Notes: generated from the letters alone by a model not told the origin. A stretch of 64,000 bases of DNA from Arthrobacter sp. StoSoilB20 (GCF_019977295.1 NZ_AP024651.1:2294001-2358000); one strand, 5' to 3'; positions 34,968 to 44,647 are shown, counted from the stretch's first letter. Program-made: numbers and translations.

Positions 34968-36128
34968 ATGTCAGTAGTTTCAACCAAAAGGTCCGCCGCC
35001 GCCGTCGAACCCAAGACACGTCCTGGTGCCCTTGCCGATGAGGGCAGGCCCACCGTGCGGCCTCCGGCGGCCGCACACCTCAGCGACGAGCAAGTAGCCG
35101 AACTGGGCCGTGAGCTCGACGCAGTTCGGGACGAAATCCTCGCCAAACGAGGTTCAAGCGACGCCGCGTACATCAGGCGCATGATCAAGATCCAACGCGG
35201 GTTGGAGATCTCCGGTCGTGCCGCGCTGCTGGCAGGCAAGAACAGGGTGGCCTGGTTCACCGGCACAACACTGCTCAGCGTGGCCAAAATCCTGGAGAAC
35301 ATGGAACTTGGCCACAACATCCTCCACGGCCAGTGGGACTGGATGCGTGACCCGGACATTCACTCCACCACCTGGGAATGGGACTTCGTTACCCCGTCGC
35401 GGTCGTGGCAACACACGCACAACGACCTCCACCACCGCTGGACCAACGTGGTGGGCAAGGACCGCGACGTCGGTTATAACCTTCTGCGCATGGACCCCGA
35501 CCAGGAGTGGAAGCCGTTCAATCTGGGCAACCCGCTGTACAACGCGTTGCTCGCGCCAGTGTTCGAATGGGGCATAGCCATCTACGATCTGGAGATTCCC
35601 GAGTACAAGGAAGGCCTGAAGTCGAAGGAGGCCATGAATAAGGACCTCAAGGCGCTGGGGCGGAAGGCGATCAAACAGTTCGCCAAGGACTATGCAGCCA
35701 CCCCGGCCTTGGCCATGCTGTCGGGTTCAGGGAAACAAGCCCTCTACGGCACGCTCGCTGCCAATGCCATCCGCAATGTCTGGGCCCATGCGGTTATTTT
35801 TTGCGGACACTTCCCTGAAGGAACGGACACGTTCACCGAGGAAATGGTGGAAGGCGAAACCCGCGGCGACTGGTACGTCCGCCAGATGATCGGCTCTGCC
35901 AACATCTCCGGCCCACGGTTCATGCACGTCATGACAGGAAACTTGTCCCACCAGATCGAGCACCACCTCTTCCCCGACCTTCCCTCCAACCGGTACGCCG
36001 AGATCGCACCCAAGGTCCGCGACATCTGCGAACGTTACGGCTTGAAGTACACCACGGGACCGCTGCCCAAGCAGGTCGGCTCCGCGTGGGCCAAGGTCTT
36101 CAAACTCGCGCTGCCTCCCAAAAAATAG
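34968..36128 (+). CDS. Membrane fatty-acid (acyl-CoA) desaturase, DesA3-like
   Basis: A 386-residue di-iron desaturase. The histidine boxes are visible: HNILH (116-120), HNDLHH (151-156) and HQIEHH (about 328-333). It introduces a cis double bond, probably delta-9, into acyl-CoA at the membrane, using electrons from the reductase encoded just upstream. The start at 34968 has GAGGAG ten bases upstream. The N-terminal 35 residues are a low-complexity Ala/Pro/Arg stretch. Such pairs adjust membrane fluidity and are often cold-induced. Confidence 0.94.
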   Translation: MSVVSTKRSAAAVEPKTRPGALADEGRPTVRPPAAAHLSDEQVAELGRELDAVRDEILAKRGSSDAAYIRRMIKIQRGLEISGRAALLAGKNRVAWFTGTTLLSVAKILENMELGHNILHGQWDWMRDPDIHSTTWEWDFVTPSRSWQHTHNDLHHRWTNVVGKDRDVGYNLLRMDPDQEWKPFNLGNPLYNALLAPVFEWGIAIYDLEIPEYKEGLKSKEAMNKDLKALGRKAIKQFAKDYAATPALAMLSGSGKQALYGTLAANAIRNVWAHAVIFCGHFPEGTDTFTEEMVEGETRGDWYVRQMIGSANISGPRFMHVMTGNLSHQIEHHLFPDLPSNRYAEIAPKVRDICERYGLKYTTGPLPKQVGSAWAKVFKLALPPKK

Positions 36129-36619
36129 GCAGCACGGCGTTCCAAGCGCTCACTGGGTATCAAATTCCTGGGGGACAGTACGAACCTCGCTGAAAACGCT
36201 ACCTATTGACACTGCGGCGGCGCCGCTTGTCACTATCCGACTCGTGACTATAGGAAATAGCCTGCCCACAGCCACGGATCCATCTAAGCCTGTAGTTGGC
36301 TGGTCCTTATGGTTCCGTGGGCGAGGCGCCGGCCGGTCCCGGCTCTTCGCCAGGTGGCTGGGACGTCGGCGCACATGACCCAGCGCCAACTTGGATCTTG
36401 AGGAAATCTTGAGGTCTTACTGAGCAATTCTTGAGGTTGCGCCACCATTTTTAATAGCGTCCGGGCGGAAGCATGGACATCCTGGGTGGCAGGTCTTGCA
36501 GTGGGCCGCCTCCCAGACTCCTCCCACGGGTGGCTGGCGATCCGAGCGGCAGAGGTCCGTAACTCGGATTTGTCCTTTGCCGGGACCTGCGCGTTGGGCA
36601 ATAACTTGCCTGTCTACCG
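36129..36619. other. 491-bp intergenic region between convergent genes
   Basis: No reading frame here shows family similarity, a good ribosome-binding site or credible composition. Its one distinctive element is the phased repeat array at 36396-36439. The DNA between the array and the MarR stop codon holds only frames that look like chance. Confidence 0.6.
36396..36439. repeat. Four tandem 11-bp direct repeats (response-regulator-type box)
   Basis: Units begin at 36396, 36407, 36418 and 36429. Three share TCTTGAGG exactly; the third is degenerate (TACTGAGC). A period of 11 bp puts every copy on the same face of the helix, as in binding sites for OmpR/PhoP/MprA-type response regulators. No such regulator and no evident target gene lies next to it. 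Confidence 0.65.
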
Positions 36620-37108
36620 TTAGTCCTCCAGTGAGGGCCGGGGGAGTGACGCCGTTGCCCTCACGTACTTATGCAGCAACCTGGCGAATTGGATCCGCTC
36701 GTCGTGGTCCCAATCTTGGGTGATGTAGTCGAATGCTTGACGTTGTTGGCGGCGGGAGTATGCCAACGCCTCGTGACCTGCGGCGGTTAGTCGCAGGGTG
36801 ATGCTTCGCCCGTCCGTTTGGGAAGCGACCCGCTCCAACAGCCCCTCGCCCACACAACGGGCTACGAGGCGGCTCACTGCGGTGCGGTCCATGCTCAGGG
36901 CGGCGGCAACGGCGTTGACGCTCAAGAGTCCGTCCGATTCCTCTACTACTGCCAGCAGAAGATCACGTTGAATGTCCGTGCGCACGATGGGCGGGTCCAG
37001 CGGAACGCTCGACGTCCGCCGCCGCAGCTTGGAGAAGGCCGTGCCGATCGTCTCGAGAAGAGCTTCATCATCCGGGCCGGCCCCCGACTCTGTGGTGCGG
37101 TCATTCAT
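36620..37108 (-). CDS. MarR family transcriptional regulator
   Basis: A 162-residue winged-helix regulator: LLSVNAVAAALSMDRTAVSRLVARC is the recognition region and the wing contains SQTDGRSITLRLTAAG. It is divergent from the amidohydrolase gene at 37215, and a 10-bp inverted repeat lies between the starts. MarR proteins usually respond to phenolic or aromatic ligands. Control of the amidohydrolase is the simplest reading. Confidence 0.9.
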   Translation of the reverse strand: MNDRTTESGAGPDDEALLETIGTAFSKLRRRTSSVPLDPPIVRTDIQRDLLLAVVEESDGLLSVNAVAAALSMDRTAVSRLVARCVGEGLLERVASQTDGRSITLRLTAAGHEALAYSRRQQRQAFDYITQDWDHDERIQFARLLHKYVRATASLPRPSLED

Positions 37109-37121
37109 TGCAGCTCCTAAA

Positions 37122-37161
37122 GTACGTGCATTCTGTCACCTAGATGATACTATGCACGTAC
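37122..37161. promoter_or_regulatory. 10-bp inverted repeat at the MarR/amidohydrolase divergent promoter
   Basis: GTACGTGCAT (37122-37131) and ATGCACGTAC (37152-37161) are perfect complements 20 bases apart. Centre-to-centre spacing is 30 bp, close to three helical turns, which would put two bound dimers on one face or allow one looped complex. A possible -10 (GATACT) lies between the arms. Confidence 0.6.
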
Positions 37162-37214
37162 ATGGACGGGGTCATCGACTCATTCTCGACGACATTGAAA
37201 CGGGGACTAATCCT

Positions 37215-38486
37215 ATGCGTACTGCAATTGTGGCCGACCGCGTATTTGACGGTACAAAGAACCTTGGGCGAAAGGTAGTTGTTGTCGTCGACGGCCTCAT
37301 CGACGCCGTCACGGATCGGGTCCCGGAAGGTGTTGGAATCGTTGAAGCTCCGGGAACCACACTTCTGCCCGGGTTGATCGACGCGCACGTCCATACTGAC
37401 GTCAGTGGACTGCGGATGGCGCTGCAATTCGGTGTGACCACGGAGTTGGAAATGCAGGGCGTCAATACTGCCCGCGATCGCGACCATATTATGCAGGACG
37501 ACGCCCTTGCTGATGTCCGTTCCGCCGGCTTCGGTCTCACTCCGCCCGGTGGCCACCCGGAGGAATTGTTCCCCAAAGACTTCAATCCACAGCGCGGCAA
37601 GGGTCCTGGCGGTCCCGGTGCGCGGGTGCGCGTTGATCCCATTGTGCGGGCGAAGGTCACCTCGCCGCAGGAAGCTGTTTCCGTGGTCCAAAAGCTGGCC
37701 GGAGCCGGTTCCGACTACATCAAATTCATGGTTGACGACGGAACCGTCGAAGGCCACCCGGGCTTGCCAATGCTCGATCAAGCCACACTGAATGCCGGTG
37801 TAGCCGAAGCGCGCCGACTGGGCATGACCACCATTGCCCATGCGCTCACCCTTGACGCAACACGGATGAGTATTGAGGCCGGGATTGATGGCCTGGCGCA
37901 TTTGTTCATGGACCGCCCGCACACTCCGGAGATCGTCAATGCGATCGCTCAGTCCGAGACATTCGTGGTCGCGTGCGTGGTGCTGAATGCCTCCATGATG
38001 GGGATCACCGGGGCCGCCCTTGCAGATGACCCAAGGGTCTCCTCGAAGCTCTCAAAGGAATGGGACGAAACTCTTAGGAGCAGCTTCAACCATTTCCCCC
38101 AAGGCCGCCTCCAAGACGTCCTGAACACTGTGCGCGCGCTGGATGAAGCCGGAGTTGACCTGCTCATCGGAACAGATGTCTCCCAACCCCTGCCGTTCCT
38201 CGGAGGCCTGGCCCACGGCGCCAGCGTTCATCAGGAGCTTCAACAGTTTGTTGACGCCGGACTAACCCCAATCAAAGCGCTCAGCGCTGCGACGGCAGTC
38301 ACCGCACGACGTTTTGGCCTCACTGACCGGGGAAGTATCGAGGTTGGCCAGCGCGCAGACCTCCTCCTTGTCGACGGCGACCCCACGTCCACAATCAGCG
38401 ACACCCTCAATGTCCGCGACGTCTGGCGGCGAGGTACGCGCGCCGAGCACTTGGTCTCCGTAAACGAGGGTCTCCCATTGTCCTGA
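37215..38486 (+). CDS. Amidohydrolase family protein (imidazolonepropionase/prolidase-like)
   Basis: A 423-residue metal-dependent hydrolase. Likely ligands are His58 and His60 in DAHVHTD, Lys170 in YIKFMVDDG (carbamylated bridging Lys), His209 in AHAL, His229 in LAHLF and Asp321 in GTDVS. The C-terminal strand V-G-Q-R-A-D-L-L-L-V-D-G-D-P closes the composite beta domain. The ATG at 37215 starts the typical first strand; an ATG at 37152 lies inside the operator. There is no signal peptide. The substrate is unknown, with aryl-amide or cyclic-imide substrates as possibilities. Confidence 0.9.
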   Translation: MRTAIVADRVFDGTKNLGRKVVVVVDGLIDAVTDRVPEGVGIVEAPGTTLLPGLIDAHVHTDVSGLRMALQFGVTTELEMQGVNTARDRDHIMQDDALADVRSAGFGLTPPGGHPEELFPKDFNPQRGKGPGGPGARVRVDPIVRAKVTSPQEAVSVVQKLAGAGSDYIKFMVDDGTVEGHPGLPMLDQATLNAGVAEARRLGMTTIAHALTLDATRMSIEAGIDGLAHLFMDRPHTPEIVNAIAQSETFVVACVVLNASMMGITGAALADDPRVSSKLSKEWDETLRSSFNHFPQGRLQDVLNTVRALDEAGVDLLIGTDVSQPLPFLGGLAHGASVHQELQQFVDAGLTPIKALSAATAVTARRFGLTDRGSIEVGQRADLLLVDGDPTSTISDTLNVRDVWRRGTRAEHLVSVNEGLPLS

Positions 38487-38536
38487 ACAACCGGAAATGC
38501 AGTTGCAGGGGGTTTCGCGCACTGTCCATTCCCGGA

Positions 38537-39934
38537 TCAGCCGATAATTGGCCGTTCTTCGGGAAGCATGAAATGCCTTGGCCGGGAAGCGAGGGCAATG
38601 GCTGAAGCCACGGTGATGGTGCCGATGCGCCCAGTAAACATCAGGGCCATCAGCACCCACTCCGCGGTTGGAGGCAGGTTGTAGGTTATTCCAGTGCTCA
38701 GGCCAACAGTTCCGAAGGCGGAGATGGATTCAAAAAGCACTTTCTCCAAGCTGTAGTCGGTGGTCATGAGGAGCAGCATGGTCCCTAAAATCACCGCTCC
38801 TACGCCGAGCAGGGCGACAGTGAGAGCCTGGCGTTGCGTGGAGGAGCTTATGGACCGGTGCGCAATGGTTACTTGCTCGCGTCCACGGATCTCGTTCCAA
38901 ATTGCAAAAGCCAGGACCAGGAACGTAGTGATCTTGATACCGCCGGCGGTGCCTGCGCTGCCGCCGCCAATGAACATGAGGACGTTGGTGACCATGAGTG
39001 TTTCCGGGGTTGCGGCCCCGTAATCGATGCTGTTGAAACCCGCTGTCCTGGGAAACACTCCACCCGCCAACGAGCCCAGGACTTTTCCGCCGAAACCCAT
39101 CGACCCCAGAGTCTCGGGTCGGTTCCATTCAAAGGCCGCGAACAATGCTATTCCCACTGCCAGAAGCAACAATGATCCGTAGACGGTCAGGCGAAGGTGG
39201 ATGGTCCAGTTCTTGAACCTCAGACGGTCCCTGCCCAGTTGGATGATCACAGGGAAGCCCAGGCCGCCGGCAATGATGGCTGCGCAGATAGGAACTATGA
39301 TCCACGGATCTTCTGCGAACCCAATGAGATTATCGCTGTAGAGGGCAAAGCCTGCGTTATTAAATGCGGAGACGGCGTGGAAGATGCCGTGCCACACTGC
39401 TGCGCCAGGGTTGTCGTCATAGGCGATCCAAAAGCGTATCGTCAGCATGATGGCTGTGAGGGCTTCAAAGAAGGCCATGATCTTCAGCACCCTGAACAGC
39501 ACGGTCTTGACGTCGCCGAAGTTCAGAGTGTGGGTTTCCGATTGGGCCACGAGCTGGCCTCGAAGCCCGATGGTCTTGCGCACGAACAACGCCAGAAGGG
39601 TTGCCAGGGACATGATCCCGAAGCCTCCCACCTGAATCAGTGCCAGGATCACCACGTGGCCGAATGGGGTCCAGAAAGTTGCCGTATCAACGGTGATGAG
39701 TCCAGTGACGCAAACAGCTGAAACCGCGGTGAAGAACGCGGTGGTAATGATGTCTTCGCCCTCGCCTGTCCGCGACATGGGCAGCATCAGGATTCCAGCG
39801 CCGAGGATTATCACTGCCAGGAACGCCATTGGCACTGAACGGACCGGGTGCAGAAGGGAAGCCTTAAGACGTTCTCCTTCGTTGGCCAGAACCCGCAACA
39901 CAGGGCTTAGCCCGGTCGAGGAACGTTCGGTCAT
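38537..39934 (-). CDS. TrkH/KtrB-type potassium uptake membrane subunit
   Basis: A 465-residue ion channel subunit made of four pore-loop repeats. Filter-like segments are FTAVSAVCVTGLITVDT, FHAVSAFNNAGFAL, GVFPRTAGFNSIDY and ISAFGTVGLSTGIT; each keeps the central Gly. The start at 39934 gives a short cytoplasmic N-terminus; longer readings upstream are Arg-rich and unlike the family. It takes up potassium with a cytoplasmic TrkA/KtrA gating subunit, which must be encoded elsewhere. It converges on the amidohydrolase gene. Confidence 0.93.
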   Translation of the reverse strand: MTERSSTGLSPVLRVLANEGERLKASLLHPVRSVPMAFLAVIILGAGILMLPMSRTGEGEDIITTAFFTAVSAVCVTGLITVDTATFWTPFGHVVILALIQVGGFGIMSLATLLALFVRKTIGLRGQLVAQSETHTLNFGDVKTVLFRVLKIMAFFEALTAIMLTIRFWIAYDDNPGAAVWHGIFHAVSAFNNAGFALYSDNLIGFAEDPWIIVPICAAIIAGGLGFPVIIQLGRDRLRFKNWTIHLRLTVYGSLLLLAVGIALFAAFEWNRPETLGSMGFGGKVLGSLAGGVFPRTAGFNSIDYGAATPETLMVTNVLMFIGGGSAGTAGGIKITTFLVLAFAIWNEIRGREQVTIAHRSISSSTQRQALTVALLGVGAVILGTMLLLMTTDYSLEKVLFESISAFGTVGLSTGITYNLPPTAEWVLMALMFTGRIGTITVASAIALASRPRHFMLPEERPIIG

Positions 39935-40346
39935 GCCGGACCGTCCTGGCCGGTACACAAAGGCCTCGCATCCGCGAGCGACCTCGTCAACGTCGTCACC
40001 GCGTCCCTTTCCGCACGGCAGATCCGCACTTCTTTCCGTGCGAAATCTAGCAGCGAACGCGCCGCCACGGGCGGAAAGGCGAATACCTTGACGAATCCTT
40101 AACGCCGCGGTGCACGTCATTCACATACGTCGCACGACGGCGGTGCGGGGCCAGTTGCCGGGGCACAGGCGCCGAAGCCGTCTGCCACCTCAACTCCGAT
40201 CAGACTGACATGGTCACCTGGGTGGCCTTTGGGCGCGCTTAGCAACCTGAGGGCCGGCTTTGAGCAGTTTGCTGCTGATGTGAAGGCTGAGACTAGGAGG
40301 GCAGTTGACCGGGCCCGCTATGGCCGGGGAGCAGTTTCCTGCCGGT
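39935..40346. other. 412-bp intergenic region
   Basis: It should hold the promoter of the potassium-channel gene. A frame at about 40205-40345 reads plausibly as an amphipathic helix (F-E-Q-F-A-A-D-V-K-A-E-T-R-R-A-V-D) but has no good start and then runs into the antisense of the MFS gene, so it may be a decayed gene end. Nothing else is recognisable. Confidence 0.5.
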
Positions 40347-41759
40347 TCAGTGGGAGAAGTCTGCTGAGATCTCGGCGAGGGTGCGACCCTTTGTTTCGGG
40401 AGCGAGCCACTGGGAAAGCAGTGCGCCGAGCAACGCGACGGCCGCCGCTACCACCATGCTTGGTCCCATCCCGATGTTGCTGATCGCCCAAGGCAGGGCG
40501 AAGGTGCCAAGCGCAGCTCCGATGCGGCTGAAGGCGGCAGAGAAGCCCATGCCAATGCCACGCAGGTGGCCGGGGAATACCTCGGCGGGATACACCTGGG
40601 TCATGGTGGTGTAGCCGGCATTGAAGAAGGAGAAGGCGAGGAACAGTACGAGCACCAGGATCGCAGGTGCGTCCGCCCAGAGTCCGATGACCAGCAATAT
40701 GCCTGCGCAGAGCCATTGCCCAGGCACGGTAAGGATCCGGCGTCCGAGCTTGTCAATCAGGAGCACGGTGGTGACGACGCCCGCGGCAGCAAGTGCGGAG
40801 AGTCCGACTCCACCCGTCCAGCCGCCGCCGAAGCCGAATTCATTGAGCACGTCGTCGGCAAAGGTCGCGATCGCGAAGTACGGGGTGACCGCGCAGAACC
40901 AAAAACCTGCAGTGAAGAGGGTGGTTCGCCAGTACTGCTTCGAGAACAGCATTCCGATGGAGGCGCCCTTGATTTTGGTCCTGCTCTTCGCGGCCTGGGC
41001 CTCCTGGACCATCCTCAAGTTGATCTCCTCGGTGATGCTGTCATGCATCTCAGGGGATTCAACATATCGGCGGGCGATAGCGAGTGCTTCCTCACGCCGC
41101 CCTTTGGTAATGAGCCAGCTCGGCGATTCGGGCAGCCCCAAGCGGGCGATGAACAGAATGAGTGCCAGTATTGTGCTCGTGCCGATGACCAGGCGCCATG
41201 GGGTGCCTGCATCGTGCAGGAGCGTGCCAATGATGAATGCCATCATGAAACCGACGTACCAGGCGATCAGGGTCAGTCCGAGCAAGCGCCCACGGAGTTT
41301 TGGCGGCGAGAACTCTGAGAGTAAGGGGCCGCCAATTGAGTACTCGCCGCCGATTGCGACGCCCATAAGGAACCGGATGGCGGCCAACTGGATCACAGCC
41401 CCGTCTCCGGAGGTTACGAAGAACTGGGCTCCTGAAGCAACCAGGAACAGGCCCATGTCCAGGAGGAACATGGGCTTGCGTCCGAATTTGTCAGTAGCCC
41501 AGCCCGCCAGCGGGGAGCCGACGAAGATACCAACCAGTGGTCCTGCGGCGATCATGCCCAAAGACAGTGCGTCCAGCTGAAGCTCTGACCGCATGGGCCC
41601 GGTGACGGGGCCAATGATTCCGAGGATGTAGCCGTCAAGGAACATTCCGCCGATGAAAACAGCCACAAGCCGCACCATAAAGCGGTGCTTGAACTTGGAG
41701 CTGGTCTCTTCCGGCGTGGAGGTGTCGACGGGATCCGTCGTCCTGGTTGGATGAATCAT
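40347..41759 (-). CDS. MFS transporter (sugar/metabolite-proton symporter type)
   Basis: A 470-residue permease with twelve predicted membrane segments. The conserved loop W-A-T-D-K-F-G-R-K-P after segment 2, RFLMGVAIGGEYSIG in segment 4 and L-P-E-S-P-S-W-L after segment 6 mark the sugar-porter/aromatic-acid branch. It ends with PETKGRTL, another sugar-porter signature. It has no adjacent catabolic gene in the same orientation. A palindrome at 42026 lies in its long upstream region. Confidence 0.9.
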   Translation of the reverse strand: MIHPTRTTDPVDTSTPEETSSKFKHRFMVRLVAVFIGGMFLDGYILGIIGPVTGPMRSELQLDALSLGMIAAGPLVGIFVGSPLAGWATDKFGRKPMFLLDMGLFLVASGAQFFVTSGDGAVIQLAAIRFLMGVAIGGEYSIGGPLLSEFSPPKLRGRLLGLTLIAWYVGFMMAFIIGTLLHDAGTPWRLVIGTSTILALILFIARLGLPESPSWLITKGRREEALAIARRYVESPEMHDSITEEINLRMVQEAQAAKSRTKIKGASIGMLFSKQYWRTTLFTAGFWFCAVTPYFAIATFADDVLNEFGFGGGWTGGVGLSALAAAGVVTTVLLIDKLGRRILTVPGQWLCAGILLVIGLWADAPAILVLVLFLAFSFFNAGYTTMTQVYPAEVFPGHLRGIGMGFSAAFSRIGAALGTFALPWAISNIGMGPSMVVAAAVALLGALLSQWLAPETKGRTLAEISADFSH

Positions 41760-42025
41760 TGAGATCTATTCCCTTCTGGCTTCAGTGGAAACCACTGACG
41801 GCACCAGAGTGCTGTTCCCTGGACGGACGGATGGTCGGACAGCCGGAGCCCTCTTGGGAGCGCTGGACGATGCCGGCTGGCTTGATGCCAACTGGCCGCG
41901 CAGGACCCGCGAAACGATCTCGGCGTCGTCATGTATCACTGATCTCCAGTACGGACCGGCAAGACCTTGGATCCGGCACCCTCGTGCCGACCCATCCAAG
42001 CAACCACAATTTGGTCGCCCGGATG

Positions 42026-42046
42026 TGACATATGACTCATATATCA
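42026..42046. promoter_or_regulatory. 21-bp operator-like near-palindrome
   Basis: TGACATATGA and TCATATATCA match at 9 of 10 positions around a single central C. It is AT-rich in GC-rich surroundings and lies 267 bases upstream of the MFS gene start. The shape resembles GntR-type operators. No regulator gene is adjacent. Confidence 0.45.
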
Positions 42047-42256
42047 GAACTCTAAGCGTAGGTTCCCTCTCGGTCAAGGGCTTAACAACGAAAGGCTGCC
42101 GGGGCGCGGCAGCTGTAAGCGGCTGATGAATCGAGGAAAGTGCCGCGCTGTGCCCGCCGCGTTCGGAAGCAAAGCAAACGCCACGGCGTCGTTCCACTCG
42201 TGCTGCCTGGGATGATCTATACGCAGAGCGACCGGCGCTGCGTGCGCTTTCAAACA

Positions 42257-42311
42257 CAGCCGACCAGCGGCCCTCCGCTGCATGATGCGGCAGAAGGACA
42301 CTGGTCGGCTG
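42257..42311. repeat. Perfect 11-bp inverted repeat with 33-base spacer
   Basis: CAGCCGACCAG at 42257-42267 is the exact complement of CTGGTCGGCTG at 42301-42311. It lies about 50-105 bases past the catalase stop codon on the opposite strand. It could be an RNA 3' structure or two halves of a protein-binding site. Confidence 0.5.
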
Positions 42312-42360
42312 GCACATGTGGAGGGTTAGGCAGCCACGCGGCTGCCGGGCCGGCCTACCC

Positions 42361-44577
42361 TTAGGCTGACACTGCGGGGAACCGTTCCCATACGCGGTGG
42401 GCGGAGAGCAGGCCCGTCAACTCCTGGATGACACCCTCTACCTTCTTGCCGGAGACGATGCCCGGAGCATCCGCGGGGATGCCTGCGGCCTTCAAGGCAG
42501 CTGAATTGCTGTCCAGGGTCGCAATTGCTTTTGCGTGGCGGAACGCCTCCGTCAGCAGCAACACCGCCCGCGGATCCAACGCATCCCCGGGAGCGGCGGC
42601 CTTGGCGTCCAGCCCCGGGGCGGCATCAGGCGCCACAGTGCCGGGCGTGGCGACCAGCACTGCATCAAACTCAGTTGAACGTGCGGTGAGATAAGTACGC
42701 TGAACGGGGACCCCGCCGTCGTTCCCCGATCCAAGGAAGCCACCCGCCGGAGCGATGACCAGCGGGACGATGCCCTCGGCGTCCAACGCCTGCCGTGCAG
42801 CCTCGACGGCGGCAAGATCGCTTCCCTCGTCGGCAAGGATCCCCACGATCCGACCGGCAACAGGCCACTTCTTGCCAACCTGGGACAGGGAAGGGCTGGG
42901 CTTGGACTCCTGGACCTGTTCGCTCGGCGAGGGGGCCGGCAGGCCAAGGCCCTTGGCCACAGCCGCGCACAGCCGCGCATCCACGTTGGCCAAGGCTGCG
43001 AGCTGCCGTTCGCGGACGGACGTCTCGTAGCACTTGCCCAGTTCAAACGTGTAGGCCTGGATGACGTGGTCCTGTTCCACCGGGCTCAGGCTGCGGAAGA
43101 AGAGGCCCACCTGGCTGTAATGGTCATCAAAGGAAACCGGGTTTCTGCGCTCCTTGATGGAGGCGGCCAGTTCTTCGGGCACGTCGATGAATGCGCCCAT
43201 ATCCTGTCCGGCGAGGAAAGGGCAGCCGCCGTCGAGCGAGTTCGGGTGGTAGGGGGCAACTCCGGCGTGGACGGCTTGCTGGTGCATGCCGTCCCGCAAC
43301 ATGTCGTTGACAGGCGCCTGCGGCCGGTTGATGGGGATCTGCCCGAAGTTGGGGCCGCCGAGGCGCGAAATCTGGGTGTCCAGGTAGGAAAACAGGCGTA
43401 CCTGCAGCAGGGGATCATTGGTGACATCGATCCCCGGAACCAGATAGCCGGGGTGGAACGCCACTTGTTCGGTTTCGGCGAAGTAGTTGGTGGGGTTGGC
43501 ATTGAGCGTCATGAGGCCGATGGGCTGTACCGGCGCGAGTTCCTCCGGTACGAACTTGGTGGGGTCCAGCAAGTCAATGCCTTCAAACATCTGGTCTTCG
43601 GTGTCCGGGAACGTCTGGACGCCGAGTTCCCACTCCGGGTAGGCGCCGGCCTCGATGGCGTCGGCAAGGTCCCTGCGGTGGAAGTCCGGATCCATGCCAT
43701 TGATGATCTGGGCTTCTTCCCATACCAGTGAATGCACGCCCTGCTTTGGCTTCCAGTGGAACTTCACCAAAGTGGTGGCGCCTTCGGCATTGACGAACCG
43801 GAAGGTGTGTACGCCAAAACCTTCCATCGTCCGGTAGGAACGGGGGATTCCGCGGTCGGACATGTTCCACATGGTGTGCGCCTGGGCCTCGGTGTGGAGC
43901 GAGACAAAGTCCCAGAATGTGTCGTGCGCACTCTGTGCCTGCGGAATCTCACGATCCGGATGGGGCTTGGCCGCATGCACGATGTCAGGGAACTTGATGC
44001 CGTCCTGAACAAAGAAGACGGGAATGTTGTTGCCTACCAGGTCATAAGTGCCCTCGTCGGTATAGAACTTTGTAGAGAACCCGCGGGTATCGCGCACGGT
44101 ATCGGCAGAGCCCCGGGATCCCAGGACGGTGGAAAACCGAACGAACACCGGAGTCTCAACATCTTTGGCCAGGAAGCCTGCGCGTGTGATGTTGGCTGCA
44201 GTGCCGTAGGAACGGAAAACACCGTGGGCGCCGGCGCCACGGGCATGGACTACCCGCTCCGGGATGCGTTCGTGGTCGAAGTGGGTGATCTTTTCGCGCA
44301 GGTGGTGATCCTGCAGCAGGATGGGCCCGCGTGGGCCGGCCTTCAGGGAATGGTCGGTGTCTTGAAGGCGAAGCCCCTGTGCCGTGGTCAGGTACTGGCC
44401 GGACTGGGCGCGTGCAGTGGACGGCGCCCCGGTTGGGCTTCCTGTGGGGGAGACCGCCTCAGGTCCGCGCTGATCCGGCTTGGGCGGCAGGGGCTCCCTG
44501 GGAGTTGTAGGTTCTTCCAAGCTGGCAGGTTCGCTTGCCGGGGCGCCGGGGATCTTGATGCTGTGCTTTTCTGGCAT
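42361..44577 (-). CDS. katE: Large-subunit (clade 2) catalase with C-terminal DJ-1/PfpI-like domain
   Basis: A 738-residue monofunctional haem catalase of the HPII type, converting hydrogen peroxide to water and oxygen in the cytoplasm. The distal His is in [12 protein letters not shown], the distal Asn in [11 protein letters not shown] and the proximal haem Tyr in [12 protein letters not shown]. The C-terminal 150 residues, starting near [11 protein letters not shown], form the flavodoxin/DJ-1-like domain found only in large catalases. An extended Pro-rich N-terminus of about 60 residues is also normal for this clade. GAGGAG precedes the ATG. Such catalases are commonly stationary-phase or stress induced. 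Confidence 0.96.
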   Translation of the reverse strand: MPEKHSIKIPGAPASEPASLEEPTTPREPLPPKPDQRGPEAVSPTGSPTGAPSTARAQSGQYLTTAQGLRLQDTDHSLKAGPRGPILLQDHHLREKITHFDHERIPERVVHARGAGAHGVFRSYGTAANITRAGFLAKDVETPVFVRFSTVLGSRGSADTVRDTRGFSTKFYTDEGTYDLVGNNIPVFFVQDGIKFPDIVHAAKPHPDREIPQAQSAHDTFWDFVSLHTEAQAHTMWNMSDRGIPRSYRTMEGFGVHTFRFVNAEGATTLVKFHWKPKQGVHSLVWEEAQIINGMDPDFHRRDLADAIEAGAYPEWELGVQTFPDTEDQMFEGIDLLDPTKFVPEELAPVQPIGLMTLNANPTNYFAETEQVAFHPGYLVPGIDVTNDPLLQVRLFSYLDTQISRLGGPNFGQIPINRPQAPVNDMLRDGMHQQAVHAGVAPYHPNSLDGGCPFLAGQDMGAFIDVPEELAASIKERRNPVSFDDHYSQVGLFFRSLSPVEQDHVIQAYTFELGKCYETSVRERQLAALANVDARLCAAVAKGLGLPAPSPSEQVQESKPSPSLSQVGKKWPVAGRIVGILADEGSDLAAVEAARQALDAEGIVPLVIAPAGGFLGSGNDGGVPVQRTYLTARSTEFDAVLVATPGTVAPDAAPGLDAKAAAPGDALDPRAVLLLTEAFRHAKAIATLDSNSAALKAAGIPADAPGIVSGKKVEGVIQELTGLLSAHRVWERFPAVSA

Positions 44578-44633
44578 ATGTATCTCTCCTCAGAGTGGGC
44601 GAAACCAGCGGGCCTCGGCTGATCCGCAACTTA

Positions 44634-44647
44634 CTAAGCATGCTTAG
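44634..44647. promoter_or_regulatory. 14-bp perfect palindrome upstream of catalase gene
   Basis: CTAAGCA followed by its exact complement TGCTTAG, with a trailing GCATG repeat of the core. It lies 57 bases upstream of the catalase start, the only gene it can serve without crossing another. It may be the operator of a redox or MarR-type regulator (inference). Confidence 0.5.

Larger units (their letters stand above)
41760..42360. other. 601-bp intergenic region with two inverted repeats
   Basis: Open frames here lack family features and have unlikely composition. The region carries a 21-bp near-palindrome (42026-42046), a perfect 11-bp inverted repeat (42257-42267 with 42301-42311), and a 7-bp stem (42329-42346) just beyond the catalase stop codon that may help end that transcript. 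Confidence 0.55.

Noticed and set aside
36396..36439. HspR (HAIR) heat-shock operator
   Set aside because: HAIR is CTTGAGT and its inverted copy seven bases apart. Here the units are direct repeats at 11-bp steps and no chaperone gene is near.
36284..36601. Minus-strand frame of 105 codons in the desaturase-MarR gap
   Set aside because: No start signal, unlikely composition, and it runs through the phased repeats.
40229..40483. Possible small gene with a TTG start
   Set aside because: The first 35 residues look helix-like, but there is no ribosome-binding site and the second half is antisense to the MFS gene.
41766..42317. Minus-strand frame of 183 codons in the 601-bp gap
   Set aside because: Arg/Ser-rich with no family resemblance, and it spans the palindrome and inverted repeat.
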